Assembly: GCA_022539475.1 (NCBI GenBank)
Contig: VCMS01000114.1
Coordinates: 124,001 to 188,000, forward strand
Reading direction: 5' to 3'
Origin: Gracilaria domingensis
Taxonomy: Eukaryota > Rhodophyta > Florideophyceae > Gracilariales > Gracilariaceae
DNA: 64,000 bases
Made by a program: the position numbers and the translations under genes. Below the pieces are notes generated by a model, which saw only the letters and a list, made by a program, of their open reading frames with translations, was not told the origin of the DNA and did no database searches. Positions 1-11,283 of this stretch are shown here, one piece after another (the first letter of the stretch is position 1; each line of letters starts with the position of its first letter).

Positions 1-105
1 ACAAAATCCCTTGTATGAACGAGTGTATCGATCCGCTCGGTGACTCTACCGTTTTCCGTTTTCACGGCTTTGGATGCCAATTGAAGATACTGGCAAGTCC
101 CGGTC

Positions 106-645
106 ATGGAGGAAGACTGCAATAAGACTGCGCTCTTGTGCCATTCGGGTTATTACGGACTTAGGCGGATGCCCTTCGGCCTAACCAACGCGCCCGCTAC
201 GTTCCAGCCTGCCATCGACATCTTTTTGAGCCGCTTCAAATGGCGGATCTGTATCGTCTACCTTAACGATATCTTCGTGTTTTCCAGTAATCTGGGCGAT
301 CATCTCACCCATTTCAGGGAAGTGATGATCACTTTGTGTAATGCAGAAATAACCCTTAAGTTGAAGCAATGTGAATTCTTCACCGACAACGTCAAGTATC
401 TTCGACATATTATCCGTCCTGGACGGCTGACGATCGAAGAAGCTCCGGTCAAGTCACTCGCTAAGGCAAAAGAGCCGAGAACTCAAACGGAATTACGCTC
501 CTTCATAGGCTCGGTCAACGTCTACAGACGGTTTTTACCGAACTTTTCGAACATTGCGGCTCTCCTTAACGCTCTCTTGCGAAACTTTCAGCCACCAAAA
601 CCGGAATTGCCGTTCTCCGTGGACACGGACTCGAACGACTACTAA
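106..645 (+). pseudogene. Ty3/gypsy reverse transcriptase fragment
   Basis: Reverse transcriptase palm and thumb of a Ty3/gypsy pol. The stretch 'YYGLRRMPFGLTNAPATFQ' is the classic gypsy RT signature. It is followed by the catalytic-site region, the 'KCxFF' segment and the 'LRSFIGSVNVYRRFLPNFS' segment that leads into RNase H. Fossil fragment of the element that fills 1-4800. Confidence 0.9.
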
Positions 646-1118
646 GTAGGCTGTGCGCTGTTCCAAAACACTCCCGAGGGAGAAAGAAAACCCACACGGC
701 AATGAAAACGTTCGTTTAACGTTCATGAACGGAACTACTCGGTTTCGGAGCAGGAGTGCCTTTCAGTCGTATCGGCATTATCCACCCTCCGTCCCTATCT
801 GCTAGTTGTGCACTTCACCGTGTACACTGATCTTTGCGCGTTGAGGTGGTTGATGAATATCCCTGACCCATCGAGCCGGCTTATGCGATGGAGGCTCCGT
901 TTAGCGGAATTCGATTTCGACGTCGTACACAAAAAGGGGGCCCTGAAGACCTAGAAAGTCGCGCTGTTGCGCCTACCCACGAATGAGTAGACTCTGGTCG
1001 CCGATTACGATGATATTACTTGCTTCGTCATTGACGACGATGAACCGGAACCCCCCCGAGTGTAGAGCAAACGCGGAAGCGCGGTATCAGCACTGATGAG
1101 CATCATCGTGCCCCGAGT

Positions 1119-1930
1119 TGTGATCCTAGGAAAGGAAAGTATGAAACGTGGCCCAAAACTGGGATATTTTGAGGTGGTTGGATGTCGGAATGTCCGCTGG
1201 ACTGGCCATGGCGTGGCACGTGGTATTGAATGGTCGTGGATACACGTGGTCTGATTTGGGTATATTCACAGAGGAATTGTTTCGACAGTCGAATTATTTA
1301 CTGGCCGCTGACGCGGCCTGGTCACGTACACCACGTGTGTAGCTTTGCACAAGCGTGCACTAGATTATTTAATTTAGTTTAACTAATTTATCGGTTACGG
1401 TATAAGAGGTGACTTCGCGGCCACCTCCACCTTCAGTAAACGGTAACCGGGTTCGGCTCTAAACTAGTTTCGCCTGCGCGAAGTGCACCACTCCTCCCGG
1501 AGAGTCACCGCATACGGTACGTTCTAGCTCCATCCCTCGGGATCTTTCAGGCAATTCTGATCATTTGTGGCCATTGCCCTCGGGCTAATTACGTCTTCGG
1601 ACACCTTACATTGTGCAGATACCTGCTTACCCACAAGTGGTAGAACTACCGACTCTGTACAGAGATCTTTGCCGCGTGGGCTGAATACACGTCTCCGTCA
1701 CCCGCTGCCGGGTCTGTTGCCGCTTTCCGCACGCCCCGCCGGGCGTTTCCTTTGGTTTTTTCCTCTTTTTCTCTTTTTGCTTAGGGTTTCCACTGCCTGC
1801 TGGTGCGGCCCATCACTGTGGCCTCCGATTCCGGATCTTTACCTAGCCTGTTTCCCATCAACCTCCGAGGTATATCCCGAGGCACGGGCGGTCTTACACC
1901 CGCCATTTTCCGTGCACGGAGGGCTCATCC
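1119..1930. other. Non-coding block inside the gypsy fossil, possible nested LTR
   Basis: About 800 bp with no conserved coding sequence, between the RNase H and integrase parts of the gypsy fossil. It begins near a TGTGATCC word, includes a small inverted repeat (cggttac at about 1391 with gtaaccg near 1441) and a pyrimidine-rich tract at about 1747-1780. A TG start and this size would suit a solo LTR, but I found no convincing target duplication or second copy. Confidence 0.3.
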
Positions 1931-2269
1931 CCTGAATCTATCTCCCCCAGGGAGCAAGAAATCGAACGCCTTGAGTGTCTCTCCCGTCCCCGGGTTTGCA
2001 CTACACGGAGTGGCAGCTTGACGACTGGCCAGATGATTGGGACGATGTGGACGCTGAGTTTGATGAACTCCTTGTTCCAAGCAAAGCCGATGCTGTAAAG
2101 CCGCTACCGCGGAATTTTGTACCGGTATCACCGAAAGAAATGATCCGAGTACAACATGGAGACCCGTTCCGCATCATGATCCGTGCTCGACTTAACGGTA
2201 GAGCCACCTCCCATTCGAGGTTAATTACATCGGCTATCTGTAAGGACAGTCGAGTCTCACCCACAAGTT

Positions 2270-3350
2270 GTGGTACCACACTCGTTGCAGACGAGGGTCC
2301 TACAACTTTTGCATAACGCAAAGTTAGGCGACCACGTAAGTGGAAGAAAGTTGTACCTCACTTTGAGGAGAGATTTCTACTGGCCCGCCAGGGCGGTGGA
2401 TTGTTACGCTACGGTACGCTTCTGTGCTGATTGCGCGAAAACTGGCGTGAAACTTTGAAGGAATTTGAAGAAATTGAAACTATTCCCTCCCAGGGTGCCG
2501 CTTGAGTTCGTAGAAATCGATATTCTTGGACCATTTCTTACCACTCGTAGAGGATATAAGTCCCCTCTCGTTATCACGGATTGGTTCTCAAAACTGGTTC
2601 GGACAGTACCTGTTAAGAGAATTACCGCGTTCACAGTCGCGCAGGAATTTGCCACGCACTGGAACTTCGTACACGGTCCTCCTGTGGAGTTATTATCAGA
2701 TAATGGAAAGCAATTCGCATCCTGATTCTTCCAGGATGTATGCCGCATCATGGAGTTGAAGAACCTCTTCAAGACCACTTACCTTCCCCAATGTAGTAAG
2801 CAAGTTGAACGGTATAACCATACAATGCTAACATCTCTCCGTCCTTACGTCGCTGACCACCCAGAAACCTTGGACTTATACACGGACGTGTTAACCTTGG
2901 CGCATAAGAGGCAAATACACAGGACTACTGCTGTTTCCCGATTTGAACTGGTTTTATCAAAGACACTCCCGCCATTGGCGTTAGAATCACAGGCTACCTT
3001 GGCAGTTTCCTATATGTGGGTGATTATCGCCAGCAATGGAAGAACTCGCTAACGAAGTTAATACCGGCCGAGCAGATATCTATTGCGAAAGCCCAGGCCG
3101 CTCACAAGCGAGATTTTGATGCTCGCTTGAGAGGAAGAACCCCTGAACCATTTACCAACCATGTCTTCGTACGGAAGGAACATTAAAAACCTGAGAAGGA
3201 CAAACGTCATGATCTTTTGCCTCTGGCGCATGGACCTTATAAGGTAATCTCAGTCGCACCAGAAACTGTCGTAGTAGAGATACCTCACGCGCATGAGCGG
3301 ATCTCCCGCGACCGCGTGGTATTAGCTTCTTCAACCTCATCGGAGGTTAC
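2270..3350 (+). pseudogene. Ty3/gypsy integrase fragment
   Basis: Integrase part of the gypsy pol. A zinc-binding region with H and CxxC spacing lies at about 2290-2450. The core follows, with 'VEIDILGPF', 'VITDWFSKLV' and 'ELLSDNGKQF' typical of retroviral-type integrases. The post-core segment ends in the 'HGPYKVISVAPETVVVEIP' stretch typical of chromovirus integrase C-termini. Fossil. Confidence 0.85.
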
Positions 3351-4589
3351 CCAGTTTGGTACGGAACCCGTTTCTACGAAGTCGACAACGCCGGTGTAAC
3401 CGGGACTCCGAGTGGTGACAAGACCCTCCGTCCTGCCTCACCCGCACCGAGGCCTTATGGACCTCCGGATAGAGTCAGTCCCCCCGACTGTATCCGAAAA
3501 TGATCAACAGCATGGCACTCCCGCTTCCATCCCATCGCTGGGTTCACCGACCCGCGATGCGGAACATTCTGTTACTCCCAACGCCACTCCATAAAAGGAG
3601 AAGGAGGAGGTCACCAGCTCTGCTGAGAATTCTTTGCTGACGCCGCGTCTTGAGGACAACTGTGAAGCACGGACTGCGCAGAGCTCTCCGGATGGTCCGG
3701 TCAGTGAGCGAGCATCGCGTCCGCAACGCACGCTCGCTCGCCTGAGACACAGACCCTTTGCCACAAACTCTACACCGTTGCCGAATAAGGACACTCACGC
3801 AGAAGCGGAATAGTTGAAGTCACAAGAACCTCGTGGCTTTCCAGGCTCGCTATTTCGATCGAAGTCGAATGATGTCGCCGGCACCAAGCCAACGTCATCG
3901 GAACGAAGACCCAAAGAGGAAGGCGCAGCGACACCAAAACTCACCGCGCAACGCAACGCAGGAGAATCAGGAGCCCTGGAAACCACTGCAGAGCAGGCAC
4001 GATTGGAGGAGAAAAGAGTCCCGAGTGACTGGTTGGAAACAGACAATAACGCCTTTGGAATACCGGGCACCCCGAGAAGAGTTCACGTCATGGACGAAGC
4101 ATTCCCAAGTACTGGGCGCAAGAAATCAGCGCATGAGCTGCTGCACACAGAGATTGCGAGATCGCATGACGATGGCGGCGCTGATAGCCCCAGTATCCGG
4201 GAAGTAACCGGTCAGAACCGAAATTTGCTCAGCAAAGTTGAAAAGCAGACGGGCCAGCCATTGGAGGACACTTGTAACAGGGAGGTGTTTCTCCCGAGGA
4301 AGCTTGGCAGCCAACCGTCGCGTCGATCACGTGCACGCACTGTTGCAAAGCCACCTCAGATTGGAACTCTTGCCGTGAGCAGAGGCGGTGAGCTCGCAGC
4401 TCCGCCTAAGCCACCGAAGCGGAAGGACCGACTGGCGATACGTAGCGACATCGAAAGCACCACTCATCGGAGGGAGCTTGTGACGCAAGGCCAAGCACGC
4501 GTTGCTACCCCCGACACGGGAACCGCTCCTGCACAAGCGATGTCGAACGATGAAGTATCCATAACACGGCAAGAACACGGCAAGGCCGG

Positions 4590-4775
4590 CAGTGTACGTT
4601 CAGGAGTACATCATCGACCGAATTGTCGGGCATACCTAGGAATAGGACGGCAGTTTACAATACCACGTTCGTTGGTATGGCTATGGCCCATCTTGGGATC
4701 CTTACGAACCCATCGAGCACATGCCGCGCTCCAAGATCATACAGTACCACCGCTACGCGGGAATCTTCACACCAG
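4590..4775 (+). pseudogene. Chromodomain-like C-terminus of the gypsy integrase
   Basis: Conceptual translation shows 'EYIIDRIVGH', then 'LQYHVRWYGYGPSWDPYEPI' and a terminal 'IIQYHRY'. This matches the chromodomain pattern (EYxVExIL...YLVKWxGY...WEPxxNL...IxxYxxR). In this group the domain is thought to guide integration to particular chromatin. Fossil fragment. Confidence 0.75.
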
Positions 4776-4799
4776 TGACGTTGGATAATGCCCAAGTAA

Positions 4800-6410
4800 G
4801 ATAAGGTTGCCGTGGAAACGGATGGATATAATGTTGGTAACACACGTCATGCGTCGGGAATCGATCCCACACCACCTTGGTGAGATGCCCATCGCATTGA
4901 CGGTTCGACCGGCTCGCGCCGTGAGAACACCGAGTTTCGGAACGAAGCTCACGCCTGAAGGTTTTTCATCCAGCTCGCTGTTAACGCCATTGCGGCCACA
5001 CCATGAGCATTGTTTTCCGCCTCAAAAGTGAGATTTTTTCGTGCGCATTGCATCGCATCGCATCACATGACTGACTATGCCGGTAAGGAAGAGAGACATT
5101 GTCGAGGACGTGCATGAAGGAAAGGATCTTTTATCTCAAGGCTATACTACTGTGAACAAGTAATTATCAGAGTGGCGCGGTATACCGTAAAATAACAGTT
5201 TATCCGCGGTTGCATGGATACGGATATCTGTACGTATCCGTGGAACCAAACCAGCGTAAACCTGTGGGTTATCCCTCCAGCAGGTATTTTAACGATGCCT
5301 ACGGTTAATCGAGAATCTCTGCTCCCACCATGAGCCACAAATGGTTACGGATATATCCGTTTCCTGCATAGTAAAGAACAACACGGGTAAAATACGGTTT
5401 CTAACCGTATTTGTTCTTGGCCCATCACGAAAGAGCCCAGACTTCAAAAGCATCTCAAAAAGCAGCTCCACGCTCACTGTGTGCCATTCATTTCCTTGGA
5501 CGTGGTTCAAAACGCTTTGCACGCGGCCTCCATATTTCCCCAAGCTCATAGTAGCTTGCCGTATTCACTACAGGTTGGTGTACCTCGATCTGCTACTGTG
5601 TAGCGTTCTGCATCTGCTTCTGCCGTACTGCCCATACAAGAGAGAGCATATCACACATTTCCTGCTAATGTCTTTCAGGGACTAACGTCTTCTGTTTCTC
5701 ATCAGGACATTACTCGTGATATGATCGAGGTCGCCCAACGAGACTCACCCAAGACTTTGAGAATGGCCTACAGTCGACAGCGTCTACGATAACAGCGTGG
5801 TAAGTACATAATTTGGGACAATCGCCGTGACACACGCGCACGAGAACGTCTCCCATAACGCAGAATCTAAACTGTTGCGAGCATCGCACGTTACACCGCG
5901 CCTTTCGCTTTCAAATTGCGCCATTATAACAATGCTGCTTTTTCAGGGGTTCCACAAAGACAATCAGCCGTGTGGCACGGCATCGTTGATTTGCGTGCCA
6001 TTCACAGCTTCGACATTCCTTTATGCTACCGTTCCTGCAATATAAGAGCGCGATGTAGTGCCTGCGCAGAGAGGGAGGTCAGAAGAAACCATTCCAGACG
6101 TAATGATGAGGATGGTAGCACACCGGGAAGGAGACTGTACCTTTGTCAGCTGCAACTTTGCTACGACTCCGAATGCCGTAAACGCAGCAATTGTTTGGAC
6201 AACTGTAGAGAAATGCTGTTGTACTAGCAGGGAGAACTGAAAGAGAGCAGCCAGTTCTCGCTCGTTGCGTTGAGTTTCTTCATCGTGGCAAGAGTGTTCT
6301 TCACACGGATTGAGACGCATAAACAGTCAACAAAACCATATCTTCGATGTCATATTTAATCAATCCATAGCCCTTGGAGGCCACTGTTTCTGTGCCGCTG
6401 CATTCTGAGT
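4800..6410. other. Gene-free stretch with a palindrome-dense core
   Basis: Only short, uncharacteristic frames are present. The notable content is a cluster of perfect short palindromes at 5178-5411, listed separately. I see no conserved protein, LTR or RNA gene in the rest. Confidence 0.5.
5178..5411. repeat. Cluster of short palindromes and hairpins
   Basis: Within 234 bp: the perfect palindrome cggtataccg (5178-5187), the stem acggata/tatccgt with an 8-nt loop (5220-5241), the perfect palindrome acggatatatccgt (5347-5360), and the stem aatacggtt/aaccgtatt with a 3-nt loop (5391-5411). They share the words cggata/tatccg and cggtt/aaccg. This could be the remains of a small hairpin-rich element or a cluster of binding sites. 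Confidence 0.55.
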
Positions 6411-6413
6411 CAC

Positions 6414-7329
6414 TCAGTGTCGCATGATCGGAAAAAGTTCTGCTTCTTCTGCAGGAAGTTCACCGATATGCCTTGACTCGTTTCGAGCCAACGTTTCCAA
6501 ACCACCAGATGCATCGTAATTGTGATAAACGTGAAGAATGTTGTTGACATTCTTCATCCCCATGCGAGATCTCCGTTGTGCAGTTATAACGGCGGCGATT
6601 GAAAAGGCTCTCTCGTTGTCAATCTAAGAGACAGGAATAGGTAAGTAAGCGGTTGAAAGCAGGAAAACATTTGGAAACATTTTCTTGATTGAAGAGAGCC
6701 ACTTCGTGGCTTCCAAATGCCTCCATCCTGTGTCATATTTGTGCATTAAATAGCGGTGCGTCTCGTTGCGCATAAGCTGCATTATCATACCATCTGAGTT
6801 TTGATCAAAGGCCTTGAAGAAGGTGTAAGTATGCTCTCTTTCGTGGTGATTTGAAGCACTGGAAGAATTTGTTGGTTGTGCGGCGTTCGGAAAAGCCTCT
6901 TTTGGTGCGTCTGGAATGTCACTCTCTTTCTTATGAACGTGGACAAGTTGCTTCAGAATGAATTCATCATATTCGCCGATTATCTCCTCACCAGAAGAAA
7001 CATCCAACGCCCTAAGTAGAATTGACATTGACTTGTAACGGGGATCCAGCATCAGAGATATAACGCAGTGACCGTAAGTATGAATGAAAGATTGACCTTT
7101 CTCAGATTCGAAGGGACAAGGAAGGTGTCTCTTTATCGAACCGACAACTTCATCGCTCACCCTCTGCCTCTACGTCACCAATTCTTGCTGTAAAAGAGAA
7201 AGTGCATCATAATATTCCATTGCTCCTCCAACTTCCTCAAGTGGAACTGTGAAAGTGTTAACGAGATCCAAAGCCAGTGCGACTGCATCTGATATGCACC
7301 GAAAAGTGCTTGGATTAGTTGAAAAGGCA
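6414..7329 (-). pseudogene. hAT-family transposase, C-terminal half with dimerisation domain
   Basis: Reading on the minus strand, one frame runs from 7329 down to 6414. The end carries the hAT C-terminal dimerisation motif: 'AYLPIPVS' then 'IDNERAFSIAAVITAQRRSR' and 'MGMKNVNNILHVYHN' (about 6650-6490). Upstream lies the helical 'LDPRYKSMSILL' region usual in hAT proteins. Two in-frame TAG codons (7170-7172 and 6624-6626) interrupt an otherwise continuous frame. The 5' half is missing because a copia LTR begins at 7330, inside the frame. Plain DNA transposon remnant. No terminal inverted repeats were located. Confidence 0.85.
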
Positions 7330-7611
7330 TGCTTCTAACAAAGGCTTTAGTAGAAGCATCTGGAAGCTTCTAGATAACAACTAGAAACTGCTACCTTCCA
7401 GAGAGTTCTCGAATATACTATAGAACATATAAGTAGAAATAATTAATGCGTAATGATAGAAACTCTATAGAAGTCTAGAACACTATAGAACTTTATTGAA
7501 ACAGTATAAAGGAGTAGAACAGAACTCCAGTTTGACGGAAGATAGAAGTCAAGCCGAGTCTCATTGATTAAACCCACTTCTTGTTCATCCTAAGCGTTTC
7601 TATCTACAACA
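7330..7611 (+). repeat. 5' LTR of the copia element
   Basis: Begins TGCTTCTAAC next to the truncated hAT frame and ends CTACAACA immediately before the primer-binding site. It contains a TATA-like word (agtataaagg, about 7502). No second LTR was found for comparison, so the boundaries are inferred from the TG/CA ends and the primer site. Confidence 0.65.
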
Positions 7612-7613
7612 AA

Positions 7614-7628
7614 GGTTATGGGCCCAGC
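7614..7628 (+). promoter_or_regulatory. Primer-binding site, internal initiator-tRNA-Met type
   Basis: The word GGTTATGGGCCCAG directly after the LTR matches the primer site of Drosophila copia. That site pairs with an internal (cleaved) part of the initiator methionine tRNA rather than its 3' end. It supports the LTR boundary. Confidence 0.7.
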
Positions 7629-7794
7629 CCACGTCGAAACCTACAGTCACGCTTAGAAGCCAGCCAGCAGTCAGTCTATCCGAACAACATAGAAGGTCGA
7701 AGTCGAATATAAAAAGAGAAAGATTTTTTCATTCGAAGTACGTTTTAAAACCGAACAACACAGTACCGTACATCCATTTTATTGAAGTGTAAAA

Positions 7795-8500
7795 GTGGAT
7801 TCCGAAGACAAAAACCCTTTCAAAATCGAGAAGCGGAATGGAGATAATTATTTCTCTTGGAAGTTCAGAATGGTTAATTATCGAAAGAAGAAAGACTATT
7901 GGAAAGCGGTTTCAGAGGAAGAAAATTATACACAAGCAAATGAAAAGGCTCTCATAGACATTTGTCTGTCAGTCGATGACAATCAAAATTGTTTATGTTC
8001 AGGAAGCCAAAACTGGTACAGAAGCATGGAAATCCCTTGCTGCAGTTTATGAAAATAAGGGAATTGCTCACAAAATGGATGTTGAAGAGCGTTTTGTTTC
8101 TAAGAAATTAGGCGAAAATGAGTCCGCCAAAGAACATATAGAAGAGCTTAGAAAGCTCAAAACTAAACTTCAACAGATTGGTGTACATAAGTCAAAATAA
8201 GAATATATTATGCGATTATTATATTGAAGTATGCCAAAATCGTACGAAAGCCTCGTGCTGACTCTGGAGAATATCGCAGAAAAATTGAGCATAGAAGAAA
8301 TACCTGCTCGAATACTTCGAGAAGAGTCAAGGCAAAATTTAAGCAACGAAGGAGAAGTCTCTGAAAATTTATTGCAAACAAAATCGAACTCCAGCAGAAA
8401 AGGATTTCCATACAAATGCCATTCTTGTGATAAAAAAGGCCATAAAAATGCGGACTGCAGGAAGCGCAAAATGGCAGAACAAAATTCTACTGAAAATAAA
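7795..8500 (+). pseudogene. copia gag region with CCHC zinc knuckle
   Basis: Gag-type helical protein. The start region shows 'FKIEKRNGDNYFSWKFRMVN', typical of copia gag (often 'L.GDNYxxWKFxM'). It ends in a CX2CX4HX4C zinc knuckle ('CHSCDKKGHKNADC', about 8417-8459) that binds RNA. Fossil part of the 7330-11283 element. Confidence 0.85.
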
Positions 8501-8559
8501 AATGAACATGGTAGCTCCGGAACATTTCGTATGGCTCAAAACAATCAGAGAAAAGTATT

Positions 8560-11283
8560 TGAAACCTGGTTCATTGATTCAGGAGCGTCATTTCATATGA
8601 CGAATAATTTATCTTGTCTTTCAGAAGACTCGATAGAAATTATTGACCCCGTAAATATCCGTGTTGGCGATGGAACCACTGTGAGGTCAGACAAGAAAGG
8701 AACCATTGCATTAAATATTGTTGAGAAAAATGAAAACGGTCAACTTAAAATTCGAGATGTTCTGCTCGTGCCGGATATTGCTACAAATATTTTATCAGTC
8801 TGTGAAATCGATGAAACAGGGCATAAGGTTAAATTTGAAAACGGTTGTTGCAAAATATTTGAGAAAGCAACACATGAAATAATTCTTAATGTGACGAAAA
8901 AAAATGGAACATATTCGTTTAACGGATTTGTAGCTGAAAACAAATCCTATTCCGTATATTCAGCAATCCTCATCCAGCAAAACTTATGGCACGCACGTTT
9001 TGGACATGCTGGAAAATCTGTTTTATCTCAGATAATTTCTAGTGGGACTGTCTTACGGCTTCCAGAAAAATTAGAACTGAAAGATATCGGCACATGTAGA
9101 GGTTGGGCTCTTGGAAACATGGTTTCGCGCTTATTTCCTGCAATTGGAAATTTCTATTCGAAAGAAAAATTGCAGCTGGTGCACACTGACCTATGCGGCC
9201 CTATGAGTGTGAAATCTAAAGGTGGAAAATATAATTTCATGACTTTTATAGATGTCTACACGAGGAAATCATTTGTCTACTTCTTAAGGACAAAAGACGA
9301 AGCGCTCAACAAAATCAAGGAGTTTCTGAATCTTGTAGAGAATCAAACAGGAACATCTGTGAAAATAATTAAGAGCGATCGAGGCGGTGCGTAGATTTCA
9401 AAGGCAACCGAAAATTATTTCAAGACCAAAGGAATTATTCACGAACCGACTGGAGCATATCAACCCCAACAAAATGGTATTTCGGAGAGAGCAAATCGTA
9501 CAATCTGTGAAAAGGCCCGATGTATGTTATTTTATCATAATCTCTCTCGCCAATTCTGGGCCGAGGCAGTACAGACTGCAAATTTGCTAAGGGATTGTAT
9601 GCCTACAAAATTATTAGGCGATCAAAGTCCACATGAAAAATGGTCTGGAGAAAAACTAGATGTTTCGCATCTACGGGTATTCGGATGTAAGGCATTTGTA
9701 TTTATTCCAACTCAGAATAGAAAGAAAATGGATCCAAAATCCAGACTATGCACTTTTCTGGGATACGATGTCTCAAACTATCGTTTTATGGATGAATTTA
9801 CGAAACGTCTCGTTGTTTCCGGCGGGGCAAAATTTTTGGAAACGCAAGAAGACCTCGCAGTTGATATTGATATTGAAACTAATACGGCCCCTCCGGAGAG
9901 AAATTGTGCAAGCACAGAGGAAAATACTGAACAAACCATAAGTACAGAACAAAATTCTGTTAATAATGCAGATACTCCAGAAGCACCCAGGAGAAGTCGA
10001 AAAATTAGACGACAGCCTGCATGGTTATCCTACAAACATGCAGACTCAGACGAAGATACAACGGTTGGCGCAGTAATGATGATGGCGAACGAGATGAAGC
10101 CGCATTCTGTCGAAGAAGAACTTTCATGTAATGAAAATATTTCTTGGAAAATTGCTATGGAAAGGGAAATGAAATCACTCCACGAAAAAGAAACACGGGA
10201 GTTGGTACAGAAAACTACAGAAATGAAACCGTTATCGCTAAAATGGGTTTTTAAAAGTAAGCCACCGAAAAAGAACCAAGTCAAAATTTATGAGGCTTGC
10301 TTGATGTGTCGAGGTTTCCAACAACGTCCTGGAATTGATTATTCCGATACATATGCTCCTGCTGTAAGAACTATGCTTGCCGTTGCATTACAGAACAAAA
10401 TGCATATACATCAGATGGATGTTCAAACAGCTTTTCTAAACAGGCATTTGGAAGAAGACATTTTTGTGGAACAAGCAGAGGCATTTCAAAATTCAGAATA
10501 CCCGGAATACGTCTGCAAGCTCAAGAATGCAATGTATGGTCTAAAACAAGCGCCTAGAGCTTGGTACGAAATGATAAGCTCTGCACTCAGTGACATGCAT
10601 TTTAGTAAGGCATGGGGGGATCAAGGAATATTTATCGGAAATGTCAAGAACTCCAAAATATTAGTCTCGCTTTATGTCAATGACGTTATCGTCGCAAGTG
10701 AAGATATGGAAACTCTAGCAATGGGTAAGTGCAAACTCTGTTCCAAATTTGAAATAAAGGACTTAGGAAAAATTCGGCATGTTCTTTGAATTGAAATTGA
10801 TTATAACCAAGAACAAGGAACGATGAAATTACGTCAAACTTCCTACGCATCAACAGTTCTCAAGAGATTTGGTATGGAGGAAACTCGGAGTATAAATACT
10901 CCAGTTGAAGCAAACAACACATTTTTCCAATGTGATTCAGTGGACGGAATACATACTGTTTCATGCAGGGAATTAATTGGATCGGTCATGTATTTAATGC
11001 TTGAAACACGCCACGATCTGTCGTATGCAGTAGGTATATTTAGTCAATATTCGGAATTCCATAGTTTGGAGCACTGGAAGGCCTGCAAAAGAATACTAAG
11101 GTACATTCAAGGAACCAGATATATTTGCTTACTGTAAAGAAAGTCGGAAAACCCAACACTAGATGTCTACAGTGATTCTACTTGGGGAAATACAGAAAAC
11201 AGAAAATCTGTATTTGGATTTGCAGCATTTTACGGGAACTGCATGCTGTCGTGGTCCAGTCGAAAGCAAAATTGTGTAGCAGC
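8560..11283 (+). pseudogene. copia pol region: protease, integrase, RT, RNase H
   Basis: Protease active-site region 'FIDSGASFHMT' (about 8572). GAG-pre-integrase segment 'NLWHARFGHAGKSVL' (about 8990). Integrase core 'LVHTDLCGPM' with 'GKYNFMTFIDVYTR' (about 9178-9270). RT begins with 'KWVFKSK' and 'DTYAPAVRTMLAVALQ' (about 10240-10390), with 'HQMDVQTAFL' and 'AMYGLKQAPRAWYE'. RNase H-connection 'YASTVLKRFGME' and 'SWSSRKQNCVA' (about 10845-11280). Fossil. Confidence 0.88.

Larger units (their letters stand above)
1..4800 (+). mobile_element. Ty3/gypsy chromovirus fossil (pol fragments)
   Basis: Remains of a Ty3/gypsy LTR retrotransposon. Parts in order: reverse transcriptase core (about 106-645), RNase H-like stretch (about 650-960), the linker before integrase (about 1975-2270), integrase zinc finger of HHCC type (about 2290-2450), integrase core (2465-3052), post-integrase segment (about 3060-3350), a long polar linker (about 3410-4590) and a chromodomain-like C-terminus (about 4600-4770). 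The order and the chromodomain place it in the chromovirus clade. Its 5' part lies outside the window and no LTR pair is seen. It is clearly broken, with roughly ten or more breaks, so it is old. A non-coding block at about 1120-1930 separates RNase H from integrase and may be a later insertion. Confidence 0.85.
7330..11283 (+). mobile_element. Ty1/copia retrotransposon fossil nested in a hAT element
   Basis: Parts in order: 5' LTR (about 7330-7611, TG...CA), primer-binding site (about 7614-7628), gag with a CCHC zinc knuckle (7795 to about 8500), protease around 'FIDSGASFHMT' (about 8570), integrase (about 9000-9900), reverse transcriptase (about 10200-10790) and RNase H (10823-11283). The pol order INT-RT places it in Ty1/copia. 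It inserted into the hAT transposase frame at 7330. The 3' end lies against unrelated GC-rich sequence and no 3' LTR is seen. It is broken, with a handful of breaks. The frames are long, so it is younger than the gypsy fossil. Confidence 0.9.
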
